From: an uncultured Spirochaetales bacterium
GTDB lineage: Bacteria > Spirochaetota > Spirochaetia > Sphaerochaetales > Sphaerochaetaceae
DNA length: 64,000 nucleotides
Reading direction: 5' to 3'
NCBI GenBank assembly: GCA_949293335.1
Contig: CASFDA010000013.1
Coordinates: 124,001 to 188,000 of the forward strand
Made by a program: the position numbers and the translations under genes. Each line of letters opens with the position of its first letter. The first letter of the stretch is position 1. The notes beneath the pieces are model-generated. The model was not told where the DNA came from. It worked only from the letters and a program-made list of their open reading frames with translations, and made no database searches. Positions 48,985 through 57,588 of this stretch are shown piece by piece.

Positions 48985-49149
48985 ATGTCCAAAGCACATA
49001 GGGGAACAGGTATCAGGGATCAGTTCAACAACGGAAGAGCAGAATGCCCAGTTTGTAAGAGAACTGCAATCAAGTGCCTTTATGAAAGAGAGATCGATGG
49101 AGAGAAAGTAAAGGTCTGCAAGGCTTGCAATTCCAAGCTTTCGAAGTAA
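48985..49149 (+). CDS. small zinc-ribbon protein, 54 residues
   Basis: ATG 48985 follows AAGGAGATAACA. Two Cys pairs (CPVCKR and CKACNS) form a zinc ribbon, and the start MSKAHRGTGIRDQFNNGR is basic. I recall similar short proteins as conserved in spirochaetes, which supports the host guess. It may bind nucleic acid or the ribosome. A good terminator follows. Confidence 0.75.
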   Translation: MSKAHRGTGIRDQFNNGRAECPVCKRTAIKCLYEREIDGEKVKVCKACNSKLSK

Positions 49150-49172
49150 AGATAGTCACTCTCTGATTGAGA

Positions 49173-49202
49173 CAGCCTCTTTTTCCGGGGCTGATTTTTT
49201 TA
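49173..49202 (+). terminator. rho-independent terminator
   Basis: CAGCC (49173-49177) pairs with GGCTG (49189-49193) and is followed by ATTTTTTT. It separates the zinc-ribbon gene from yicC. Confidence 0.65.
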
Positions 49203-49219
49203 TAAATAGGATTTTCTTT

Positions 49220-50083
49220 ATGCTGAGTATGACAGGATACGCTGAGGCGACGCACGAGGAGAATGCGTTTTCCATTTCTGTAACCATCAAGAGTTACAAC
49301 AGCAGATATCTAGAACTCTCCAAAAATATCGCATATGCCCTTGGAAAATATGAAAGCGAAATTGATGCGCTTTTGAGAAAGTCGTGCGCACGCGGACATA
49401 TCGATCTGTCGGTGAAGCTGAAAGTGTATGAGGGCAATACAACGATTAAAGTCGATCATTCCCGTTTGGATGCGTACACGAAAGCCTTTTCTGAAGTAAG
49501 GGATAAATCGGGCGTTTCTCCTCTGTTTTCTGATTACATTCTGCGGGACGGAATTCTAGTCGAAAGCGATGAAAAGGACAGTGATTTCTATCATGAGGCA
49601 CTCATCTCTGTCTTGACCGAGGCACTTGAGAAGCTGAAGAAAGAAAAGGAAAGAGAAGGGCAGGGTACTTATAACGATCTGAAGAGACTTGGAGAAGAAT
49701 TGTCAGATGCGGTTTCTTTCATTTCATCAAAAAGTGATGAGATGACTGAATATTTCCGATCTGTAATCAATCAGCGTTATGAAGAGCTTATGCAGGACAA
49801 GAAGCTTGACGATGATAGGATGATGAGCGAGATTGCACTGCTGATTGTCAAGTATTCGATAAACGAAGAACTCAAGAGACTTGGAGTGCACCTGAAAGAG
49901 TATTTCAGACTTCTGGAAGAGAATGCACCTGTAGGTAAGAGGCTTGATTTCCTTTCACAGGAAATGAACAGAGAAGTAAATACAATAGGCTCAAAGAGTC
50001 AGATGGCATCAATATCTTCCCATGTGGTCATGCTCAAGGATACTATAGAGAACATCAGGGAACAAATAAGGAATATTGAGTAA
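49220..50083 (+). CDS. yicC: YicC-family endoribonuclease
   Basis: The 287-residue protein has the family start (MLSMTGYAEATHEENAFSIS) and C-terminal DUF1732 end (PVGKRLDFLSQEMNREVNTI, then KDTIENIREQIRNIE). YicC proteins cut RNA and affect sRNA turnover in bacteria. There is no ribosome site; TAGGAT ends 7 bases before the ATG, so the message may be leaderless. It is the first gene of a cluster with a kinase, rpoZ and miaA, with stop and start overlapping the next gene. Confidence 0.9.
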   Translation: MLSMTGYAEATHEENAFSISVTIKSYNSRYLELSKNIAYALGKYESEIDALLRKSCARGHIDLSVKLKVYEGNTTIKVDHSRLDAYTKAFSEVRDKSGVSPLFSDYILRDGILVESDEKDSDFYHEALISVLTEALEKLKKEKEREGQGTYNDLKRLGEELSDAVSFISSKSDEMTEYFRSVINQRYEELMQDKKLDDDRMMSEIALLIVKYSINEELKRLGVHLKEYFRLLEENAPVGKRLDFLSQEMNREVNTIGSKSQMASISSHVVMLKDTIENIREQIRNIE

Positions 50084-50631
50084 TGAGGATAGCAATTTCC
50101 AGCAAAAGTGGTTGCGGCAACACCACAGTCACCAGACTTCTTTCAGAAAGGCTTGGCATAAAGATGATCAATTTCACTTTTCGGCAGATGTCAGAGGAAA
50201 GAGGAATGGATTTCTGGCAGTTCTGTGCTCTGGCTGGCAAAGATGACTCCATAGACAAGGAACTGGACAGGCGTCAGGTTGAGATGGCTATGAAGGAAGA
50301 TAATTGCGTGCTTGGTTCCCGTCTGGCCATCTGGATGCTTGAAAAAGCTGATTTCAAGGTATATCTCAGGGCAACGAAAGAGACTAGGACAGAACGTATC
50401 CTGAAAAGAGAGGGGGGCACATTCGAAGAGCGTTTCCGCGAAACTGAAGAAAGGGACAGGAACGATAGTGCTCGCTATCTGCGCATATATAATATCGATA
50501 ATGATCGTCCGGATTTGGTTGCGGACCTTATCATCGATACAGATCATCTTTCTGCAGAAGAGATTGTATCCATCATAATTGCAGAACTGACAAAGAAGGG
50601 ACTTGGGGTCTCGACAAAGATCCGTCCATGA
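50083..50631 (+). CDS. cytidylate kinase-like P-loop NTPase
   Basis: The protein has 182 residues. The P-loop is SKSGCGNTTV, in which Asn stands where most kinases have Lys. The rest is like the short cytidylate/AAA_33 kinases (LGSRLAIWMLEKADFKVYL, then RNDSARYLRIYN, with the RxxD lid). It would phosphorylate CMP/dCMP, but the altered loop leaves activity uncertain. It is co-transcribed with yicC and rpoZ. Confidence 0.75.
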   Translation: MRIAISSKSGCGNTTVTRLLSERLGIKMINFTFRQMSEERGMDFWQFCALAGKDDSIDKELDRRQVEMAMKEDNCVLGSRLAIWMLEKADFKVYLRATKETRTERILKREGGTFEERFRETEERDRNDSARYLRIYNIDNDRPDLVADLIIDTDHLSAEEIVSIIIAELTKKGLGVSTKIRP

Positions 50632-50672
50632 AGCTAAAATGTCATGGCTATAGTAATAAGGAGAGAATGCCA

Positions 50673-50858
50673 ATGATTCCACTAGATAAGCTCATAGACA
50701 CAGAAGCTAATGTCTACGAGATGACTTGTGTGGCTATCAAGGAAGCCAATATCTATGCTTCTACAGACAAGAAGGATGAGATTGAGAAGGAAGGGGACAA
50801 GGTTGTATCCCGCGTTCTTTCCATGGCTCTTGATGGCGAAATCAAATACAACGAGTGA
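50673..50858 (+). CDS. rpoZ: RNA polymerase omega subunit
   Basis: 61 residues from ATG 50673; ATG 50667 is nearer to AAGGAGAGA, but the spacing suits 50673. The start MIPLDKLIDTEANVYEMTCV and the following AIKEAN are the omega conserved region. It helps assemble RNA polymerase. The GTG of miaA overlaps its stop. Confidence 0.8.
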   Translation: MIPLDKLIDTEANVYEMTCVAIKEANIYASTDKKDEIEKEGDKVVSRVLSMALDGEIKYNE

Positions 50859-51754
50859 AACGCTTCGTTGTCCTCTTCGGCCCGACGGCGGTCGGAAAGA
50901 CCGCACTGACTGAAGAACTTTTCAATTTCGGCATGGAAGTAGTCAATGCCGATAGTGTTCAGATCTACAAGTACCTTGATATCGGTTCAGCGAAACCAGA
51001 TCTGGCTCTCAGGGCAAAAATACCGCATCACCTTTTGGATATCAGGAATCCTTGGGAGAGCTACTCCTCTGGAGAATTTGTACACGATGCGGAAAATGCA
51101 GTGGATGAGATCTTGAATAGGGCGAAGGTTCCTCTCCTGACGGGAGGAACTGGCTATTATTTCAGGCAATTTCTCTATGGAGAGTCGAAAGCTCCGAAAG
51201 CGGATGCCGCTGTACGGGAAATGGTCAATAAGATGATCTGTGAAAAGGGTCTATGCTGGGCGCACGATGAACTGAAGAGGGTTGATCCTGTCAGTGCAGG
51301 GCGCATACATCCCAACGATAAATACAGGATAAGCAGGGCGCTTGAAGTTTTTTACTGCTCTGGCCGTCCACTTTCGTCCTTTCCTGTTTCAAATGTGCTC
51401 AGAAAAGATTTTTCACCTCTTGTTATAGGGCTATTCCGGGAAAAAACAGAGCTGGAGGAGCGTATCAAGAAACGGATAGACATCATGTTCTCTTCTGGCT
51501 TTATGGAGGAGATTGGTCACTTGAAGGAAATGGGTGCTGATCTGACTTGGCCATCCATGGATGCAATAGGGTACAGAGAGGCTTTTTCTGAATACAGCAG
51601 TATTGACGATCTGAAAGAAAAGATATTTATCTCAACACGAAAATATGCAAAAAGGCAGATGACGTTCTTCCGTTCCTTTCCTGAGACGAAATGGTTTTCC
51701 GCAGACGAAAATGAAGCTGTAGCGGAAGAGGTCAAAAGGTATCTTTCTATCTGA
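50855..51754 (+). CDS. miaA: tRNA dimethylallyltransferase
   Basis: The 299-residue protein starts at GTG. The P-loop is GPTAVGKT, followed by NADSVQIYKYLDIGSAKP, the Asp/Ser general-base motif of MiaA, and GGTGYYFRQFLYG. It adds dimethylallyl to A37 of tRNAs reading UNN codons. The C-terminal tRNA-binding helices include KYAKRQMTFFR. Confidence 0.93.
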   Translation: MKRFVVLFGPTAVGKTALTEELFNFGMEVVNADSVQIYKYLDIGSAKPDLALRAKIPHHLLDIRNPWESYSSGEFVHDAENAVDEILNRAKVPLLTGGTGYYFRQFLYGESKAPKADAAVREMVNKMICEKGLCWAHDELKRVDPVSAGRIHPNDKYRISRALEVFYCSGRPLSSFPVSNVLRKDFSPLVIGLFREKTELEERIKKRIDIMFSSGFMEEIGHLKEMGADLTWPSMDAIGYREAFSEYSSIDDLKEKIFISTRKYAKRQMTFFRSFPETKWFSADENEAVAEEVKRYLSI

Positions 51755-53171
51755 TGTTCTCGTCTTCTTTCCTTCCCAGAAGAAGATTTACCCTGCGTTC
51801 ATCAAGCGTTACAGACAAATTCTTCTCTTGCGTCGGAATGACAAGTCCCTCTTTTCCATTCTTAACTCTTCTGAGATATTTGACTTCTGTGTAATACAGA
51901 TCAGCTTTTCCAGCTTTCTTCCCCTGCGAGAAATGCAATGCGAGATTTGCAGCATCCAAAAGGATATTCAACGGAATGCTTTTTCCCTTCTTTGCTTTTA
52001 TGATCACATATCCGCCTGGAAAATCTCTTGTGTGCATCCATGTATCCGACCCTCTGGTCTCATGACGGAGGATCTGATCGTTTTCTTTGCTGTTCCTTCC
52101 GACAATCAGATCAAAATCACCGCTCTTGATGTAAAGTCCAAATCGTTTTGGTCCCTTATTCTCTGTTTTCTCATTTCCGTTTTCTGCTTCTTTCCTGAGT
52201 CTCTTTATATCTTCCGGCCCCAGTGAAAGGAGGCTATCATAATATTCTTTTCGCTCAAGAAGCCTTTTTCTTGCATCATCAAGTTCAGTATTGCCAATTT
52301 CAAAGCTTCTTTTGCCTTTCCTGTAACGTTCATAATAGTGTTCTATGTTCTCGCTCGGAGAAAGTTCGGGACTCAGCATGATTACAATTTCCTTGCCGCT
52401 TTCCCAGTCTGTGACTTTGGTTTCCTTCATTCCCTTGCGGATGACATGCATATTTGCAGAGAGCAGATCACCAATCTTCTTGTCTCCTATGAACCCAGAT
52501 GAGGATGATACCTTTTTTTCAAGGCTTCTGATCAGATTCTCAATCTCAGAAAGTTCTTTCTCCCTCTTTCTTTCAATATTTTCTCTATAGGATGCATAGT
52601 TTTCGTTCTTCTTTTCTTCGATCACAGATCTGTCAAGAAACTGGGAAAGAGTAGGGGTGTCATATTCTCTGATGTTATAGGTTCTTTCGCCCTCGCATTC
52701 CCTTTTTTCTATAACGATAGTCTCTCCTGGCATCTCCTTTCTTTTTGGTCGTCTGTACATCAGTTCGAGGATTTTGTCATTTTCGTCGAGAACGATCATA
52801 TTAGCACCAGAACCTGAATAGAGTCTGAAAAGCAGCTTCAAGCTTTCATCGCTATTTTTCAAGTGGAGTATAAACGCCCTGTCAAAAAGAAGTGGCTCTA
52901 CGAGAGTGATCCTTTTTCCTATGACATGGCTTCTGAGAAATTGGAGGAACCTCTGGCTTTTCCTGCTTTTCTCCCTCATTTTCCCTGTAAGCATCATCAC
53001 AGAGTCATTGCTACCTATCGATATATAGAACATGAAAGCTTTTTCATTTTTGTTGAAGAGTGAGAATGTATACGAATGCAGATCGTGTTCCGTCACATTC
53101 TGGATGAAACTATTCTGAAAAGGCACTTCAGAGAGTACTTTATGCACCTCTTTCCAATTAAGCATTTCCAA
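51747..53171 (-). CDS. NFACT-family protein (RqcH/Rqc2-like)
   Basis: In this 474-residue protein the NFACT-N domain (MEMLNWKEVHKVLSEV) is followed by a coiled coil (about 195-310, with REKELSEIENLIRSLEKKV) and the NFACT-R (DUF814) domain with DTWMHTRDFPGGYVII. The family binds stalled large ribosomal subunits and adds alanine tails. It is convergent with miaA, overlapping by 8 bases. Confidence 0.85.
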   Translation of the reverse strand: MEMLNWKEVHKVLSEVPFQNSFIQNVTEHDLHSYTFSLFNKNEKAFMFYISIGSNDSVMMLTGKMREKSRKSQRFLQFLRSHVIGKRITLVEPLLFDRAFILHLKNSDESLKLLFRLYSGSGANMIVLDENDKILELMYRRPKRKEMPGETIVIEKRECEGERTYNIREYDTPTLSQFLDRSVIEEKKNENYASYRENIERKREKELSEIENLIRSLEKKVSSSSGFIGDKKIGDLLSANMHVIRKGMKETKVTDWESGKEIVIMLSPELSPSENIEHYYERYRKGKRSFEIGNTELDDARKRLLERKEYYDSLLSLGPEDIKRLRKEAENGNEKTENKGPKRFGLYIKSGDFDLIVGRNSKENDQILRHETRGSDTWMHTRDFPGGYVIIKAKKGKSIPLNILLDAANLALHFSQGKKAGKADLYYTEVKYLRRVKNGKEGLVIPTQEKNLSVTLDERRVNLLLGRKEDENIR

Positions 53172-54453
53172 GCTCCTTTATAGCGCCCAGGAGGTAGAAG
53201 GACCCTACAACTGCTATTATCTCTCCCAAAGCCAATGCTTTATCAAATGCCTCATTCTCATCTACGTAGAGATGGACATGTTCTTTGTCCTTGGTTTTAA
53301 TCGCTTCTTTGTATAGTGTGTACGGATCACTCTTTTTATAGATTCCCGAACGTGTAATTATGATCTCATCAAAGCATTCTGAGATGATACTGAGCATCTT
53401 CTCATGAGCCTTTTCTTCCAATGAGGAAAAAAGAAGTACTTTTTTTTCCTTCCTGTTGCTGTATATGGATGAGAATGTTTTTTTGAAATTCCTTGCTGAA
53501 TTGACGGTATGTGCGACGTCGAGGATTATTGCTTTGTCATTGATATTCCTTTCTTCGAATCTTCCGGGAATGGTAAAGGATTCAACAGCAGAGAGGCTGT
53601 CTTCATCGAGGCATGATAGTCCTTCATGTTTTGCTATCGCAAGTGAAAACGCGATGTTCTCTGCCATTGCCTTTCCGCGTAGTGAGGTTTTGAGATTACA
53701 AGAAGATCCATCCGTGAATAGTATATGGACATTGTCTTTGTCATAGCCCTCTTTTGTCCGCACACTCTTTACAAGATCAGAGTATGTAATAAATTCACAT
53801 CCAAGTTCTTCTGCTCTCTTTTCGAATACTCTGAGAGCGCTTTTAGGATTCTTCGCAATATAGACTCGTTTTCCTTTTTTTATTATTCCTGCTTTTTCAT
53901 ATGCGATTTTCGCGATGCTTTTCCCCAAGATCTGAGTATGCTCTTTCTCAATTGGCATGATTACGGAAAAGAGCGGCATGATTGTATTTGTCGCGTCAAG
54001 CCTTCCTCCGAGTCCTGTCTCGATGACAGCATAAGAGCAACAAGTGTTCCTGAAAAGGAGGTAAGCATAGGCTGTATATAGCTCGAAGGTAGTGGGTGAA
54101 AAAGAAAGATCCTCTATCTTTTCTTTCAACTCCTCATAAGCTGATATGTAGTCATCTTCAGAGAAGAATGTTCCAGAACAAGAAAAACGCTCAAACAATG
54201 AATATACATGTGGAGACATGTATGTTCCTGTCTTTTCTCCACTTTTCTCAATCAATAGGGAGAGTAGGGATGTCATAGAGCCTTTTCCCTTGCTTCCTGC
54301 GACATGTATGAGCTTCATATCTTTTTCTGGATGTGAGAGTTTATCCAATAACTTTTCCATCCTCGCCAGTCTATTTTCCCTTATATCTCCAACTCTTCCA
54401 CCTGTTGGCATATAGGAAAGGAAGAATTCATCGATTATCTTCTCGCTTTTCAT
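53158..54453 (-). CDS. folC: folylpolyglutamate/dihydrofolate synthase
   Basis: About 431 residues from ATG 54453; the frame is open to 54594, but the family starts at MKSEKIIDEFFL. The Mur-ligase-type P-loop is GSKGKGSMTS, and FolC signatures GLGGRLDATN and DVAHTVNSARNF are present. It adds glutamate to folates. The ATG has no ribosome site; TAGAAT lies 8 bases before it. The gene overlaps the NFACT gene by 14 bases. Confidence 0.87.
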   Translation of the reverse strand: MKSEKIIDEFFLSYMPTGGRVGDIRENRLARMEKLLDKLSHPEKDMKLIHVAGSKGKGSMTSLLSLLIEKSGEKTGTYMSPHVYSLFERFSCSGTFFSEDDYISAYEELKEKIEDLSFSPTTFELYTAYAYLLFRNTCCSYAVIETGLGGRLDATNTIMPLFSVIMPIEKEHTQILGKSIAKIAYEKAGIIKKGKRVYIAKNPKSALRVFEKRAEELGCEFITYSDLVKSVRTKEGYDKDNVHILFTDGSSCNLKTSLRGKAMAENIAFSLAIAKHEGLSCLDEDSLSAVESFTIPGRFEERNINDKAIILDVAHTVNSARNFKKTFSSIYSNRKEKKVLLFSSLEEKAHEKMLSIISECFDEIIITRSGIYKKSDPYTLYKEAIKTKDKEHVHLYVDENEAFDKALALGEIIAVVGSFYLLGAIKELGNA

Positions 54454-54547
54454 CGGGTGGTATTCTAGCAGAAATTTATCAATCTGTCGTTGACGGCAAG
54501 GCCTTACTTCGGAGAGCATTAAAGTAAAATTTGGAAAGGAGGAAGTT

Positions 54548-55663
54548 ATGTCTTGTTTTGAGTTTCTGAAGGGCAAGTTGGGATTCGGATGCATGCGCCT
54601 TCCAATGATCGGGAATGAGGTCGACGAGAAGGAATTCTCGGAGATGATTGACGCTTATTTTGATGCAGGCTTCAATTATTTTGATACGGCACATGGCTAT
54701 TTGGATGGCAAGAGTGAGAAGGCAATAAGAAAATGCCTCACTTCAAGGTATCCTCGGGAAAGCTATATCCTCACTGATAAGCTTACGAATGTATTTTTCA
54801 ATAGTACTGAAGATATAAGGAAGGTACTTTTGACAGAGCTTGATGCAACCGGTGCAGGTTACTTTGATTTCTTCCTCATGCATTCCCAGACAAATTTAAG
54901 CTATGGTCACTTCAGAAAGTACAAAGCATATGAAGAGACTTTTAGACTGAAGGACGAGGGGCTTGTGAAGCATGTTGGCCTTTCTTTCCATGACAAGGCA
55001 GAACTGCTTGATGAGATTCTATCTGAATATCCGGATCTGGAAGTTGTCCAGTTGCAGATCAATTATCTGGATTGGGAAGATCCGGTGATCCAGAGCAGGA
55101 AATGCTATGAAGTTGCAAAAAAACACAATAAGCCAGTTATTGTAATGGAACCTGTGAAAGGGGGGCATCTTGCGAAGCTTCCTGTAGATGCAAAGAAAGT
55201 TTTAGACAGTCTTGGTGGCGGATCAGAGGCAAGTTATGCGCTGCGATTTGCTGCAGGATTGGATAACGTGATCATGGTTCTCTCTGGGATGAGCAGCATG
55301 GAACAGATGAATGACAATATCAGAAACATGAAGGATTTCAAGAAGCTTGATAAAAAGGAACTTGATGCAATAGAAGAGGTTCGTGGAATTTTTTCATCGA
55401 TGAATCTTATCCCATGTACTGCATGTCATTACTGCACTTCTGAATGTCCAAAACATATACCGATTCCTGATCTTTTCGCTGTCATGAATTCCAAGAAGAC
55501 ATTCTCGGACATGAGCAGTGATTGGCACTACAATGTCATAACTGCAAACTCAGGAAAGCCATCTGACTGTATTAAATGCGGGAAGTGCGAGAATGCATGT
55601 CCCCAGCATCTGGAGATCAGAAAGCTGCTTGAGACTGTAGCTGAAACATTTGAAAAGAAATGA
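54548..55663 (+). CDS. aldo/keto reductase with C-terminal 4Fe-4S ferredoxin-like domain
   Basis: In this 371-residue protein the AKR barrel starts LGFGCMRLPMIGNEVDEKEF and includes DTAHGYLDGKSE (Asp/Tyr of the catalytic set) and KHVGLSFH. The C-terminus has two Cys clusters (CTACHYCTSECPKHIP and CIKCGKCENACPQH) of the ferredoxin type. Such proteins are common in anaerobes as NAD(P)H or ferredoxin-linked oxidoreductases. Substrate unknown. The ribosome site is AAAGGAGG. A hairpin GGGACCA/TGGTCCC follows. Confidence 0.88.
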   Translation: MSCFEFLKGKLGFGCMRLPMIGNEVDEKEFSEMIDAYFDAGFNYFDTAHGYLDGKSEKAIRKCLTSRYPRESYILTDKLTNVFFNSTEDIRKVLLTELDATGAGYFDFFLMHSQTNLSYGHFRKYKAYEETFRLKDEGLVKHVGLSFHDKAELLDEILSEYPDLEVVQLQINYLDWEDPVIQSRKCYEVAKKHNKPVIVMEPVKGGHLAKLPVDAKKVLDSLGGGSEASYALRFAAGLDNVIMVLSGMSSMEQMNDNIRNMKDFKKLDKKELDAIEEVRGIFSSMNLIPCTACHYCTSECPKHIPIPDLFAVMNSKKTFSDMSSDWHYNVITANSGKPSDCIKCGKCENACPQHLEIRKLLETVAETFEKK

Positions 55664-55713
55664 ACTTGATTCTGGGACCATAATGGTCCCGGAGAACAAA
55701 CAGGTAAAAAAAA

Positions 55714-55787
55714 TACGCCCTATTGGATTCGAACCAATCACCTACTGCTTAGAAGGCAGTTGCTCTATCCAAATGAGCTAAGGGCGC
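55714..55787 (-). tRNA. tRNA-Arg (anticodon TCT)
   Basis: Minus strand: acceptor GCGCCCT pairs with AGGGCGT; D-arm AGCTCATTTGGATAGAGC; anticodon arm ACTGC-CTTCTAA-GCAGT with TCT in the loop; T-arm ATTGG-TTCGAAT-CCAAT; discriminator A. The 3' CCA is not encoded. It reads AGA/AGG codons. It is not an integration site. Confidence 0.93.
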
Positions 55788-56319
55788 GATATCTTTTTTC
55801 CGCCTAATATCCGCTTTAATCGGGTTATCTGTTTGCTACCAACAAAATAAACCGTAAAGTGTAATAAGGTTGGAATGTCGTTCTGGATATCAAAATAACA
55901 CTGTGACAGCACTGTGTCACGAGTGTGCCAAACTGTGCCTCTGTGTCATGATTTCCATCACGAAGCCCTTTATAACAAATTTAATGGTGAATGTCTAGTG
56001 AATCTAATAATTCTGATTTGGAAGATAAATAGGTGTGACACACATTCTGACTCACCTATAAGAAATCGTGTAAAGCTTTTTTCTCCATCTTTTCAGGATG
56101 CTTGACAACAGATTCAACCCTATATAGCTTTCTGCCACATCTCCTGTAGAAATGAAGTTCCGATAACGCATCTTCAGAATGGAGTGTGTCTAGAATGTTA
56201 TGCCTTTTGGTTTTGTCGAGCCGTTGTTTTTTGCATTTAATAAGACCGCAATTGCTTGCATTACTCTTGCAATTTCTTTTTTCAAATACTATAGAAAACA
56301 AGTCACCAAGGAGAAAAGT
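55788..56319. other. 532-base intergenic region
   Basis: The only sizeable frame is 56056-56301 on the minus strand (81 residues, basic, Cys in SNASNCGLIKCKKQRL). It lacks a ribosome site and I cannot place it in a family; it may be a decayed gene. TGTGACAGCACTGTGTCA (near 55900) and GTGTGACACAC (near 56033) are palindromic and look like operator sites. No RNA gene is apparent. Confidence 0.4.
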
Positions 56320-57588
56320 GTGGAATCGTTTGTAAGGACTTTTGGCAGGAGCGTTGATGCCCTTTTGCAGAAGAATCCGAAGATGGCAAGAATATTGCTT
56401 TCAATCGGGTATCAGATGAAAGGATATCAGTACAAGTACTTCTCTGGTAAGATGAACAAGGCGAATCGGATGGCAGCGAGTGTTACTTCCGAATCTATGG
56501 TAAGGGCTCTGAGACATCCAGAGAATTCTGCAATCCTGAGTCTGTTCACTCCTCCGGAAATGCTCCATGCTGTCGGTATAAATCCGTATTCATGCGAAGG
56601 ACTGGGTTGCTTCCTTTCAGGAGCAGAAGCAGAAAGACCTTTTTTTGAGTATGCGGAGAGCGAGGGACTTCCAGAAACGTTTTGTTCTTACCATAAAGCT
56701 TTTATCGGAGCTGCCGAACTGAGCCTGATGCCAAAACCTCTTTTTATAATCAGTACATCCCTTGCATGCGATGCCAATATGCTTACTTTCAGACGACTGA
56801 GCAAATACTATGGTGTCCCGCATTTTGTCATAGATATTCCATATGATCAGAGTGAAGATGACATTCTCTATGTCAGACAGCAACTTTTGGATATGAAAAA
56901 ATTTATTGAGCATGTATCTGGCAATAGGATTGATGAGGCTGTTCTTTCAGAGAAAGTCAGGATGAGTCAGAGAAGTCTTGATAACTACTATGAGTTCATA
57001 AAGGAAAAGAGTGACAAGATGATTCTTTCTGACATCAATAGTGAGATGTTTTCGTGTTTCATGCTTCATACCCTTCTCGGGACTGAAAAGACAGAGAAGT
57101 TTACTGAATTGTCAATTGATGTCGCAAAAAACGCACCGGAGAAGAAAGGTCTCAGGCTTCTTTGGATGCACACAAATCCATTCTGGATAAAGGAACTGCG
57201 CAATATTACGGATTTCAATGAAAAGGTACAGATCGTAGGATGTGACATGAGTTTTGAAAGTATCGGCAAGTACTCGGAAAGCGATCCGTACAGGGCGATG
57301 GCGGAACGCATTGTGCTTTCACCATTCAATGGACCTGCAACAAGAAGAATCGATAAAGGAATAGAAATGGCGAAGATGCTGGACGCAGATGGGGTAATAT
57401 GGTTCTGCCACTGGGGATGCAAGCATACTCTTGGTGCATCCCAGATTGCCAAGAAGAAGTTCGAGCACTCTGGTTTTCCGACCCTTATTCTTGATGGAGA
57501 TGGCGCAGACAGGAGTCATGGAGGAGAGGGACAGGTCGCTACACGTGTAGAGGCATTTATAGAGATGCTTGAGGAGAGGAAAGGATGA
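56320..57588 (+). CDS. 2-hydroxyacyl-CoA dehydratase-family protein
   Basis: About 422 residues from GTG 56320, placed by AAGGAG; the frame is open to 56200. It resembles the alpha subunit/HgdB-type proteins: Cys residues near NPYSCEGLGCF (about 95) and in ISTSLACDANMLTF, and the C-terminal GVIWFCHWGCKHTLGASQIA. These Cys would ligate an iron-sulphur cluster. The activase needed for such enzymes is fused to the next gene, whose start overlaps this stop by 4 bases. Confidence 0.75.
   Translation: MESFVRTFGRSVDALLQKNPKMARILLSIGYQMKGYQYKYFSGKMNKANRMAASVTSESMVRALRHPENSAILSLFTPPEMLHAVGINPYSCEGLGCFLSGAEAERPFFEYAESEGLPETFCSYHKAFIGAAELSLMPKPLFIISTSLACDANMLTFRRLSKYYGVPHFVIDIPYDQSEDDILYVRQQLLDMKKFIEHVSGNRIDEAVLSEKVRMSQRSLDNYYEFIKEKSDKMILSDINSEMFSCFMLHTLLGTEKTEKFTELSIDVAKNAPEKKGLRLLWMHTNPFWIKELRNITDFNEKVQIVGCDMSFESIGKYSESDPYRAMAERIVLSPFNGPATRRIDKGIEMAKMLDADGVIWFCHWGCKHTLGASQIAKKKFEHSGFPTLILDGDGADRSHGGEGQVATRVEAFIEMLEERKG

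Noticed and set aside
50083-50631. Broken kinase because the P-loop Lys is Asn
   Set aside because: The rest of the motif (GCGNTT) is well formed and the gene is intact in a conserved cluster, so I kept it as a divergent family rather than a pseudogene.
55714-55787. tRNA-Arg as prophage attachment site
   Set aside because: It is 11 kb from the prophage, and a shared core is found at the CDF gene instead.
56056-56301. 81-residue frame as a transposase remnant
   Set aside because: Basic with two Cys, but I could not match it to any transposase, and no inverted repeats or target duplication were seen.
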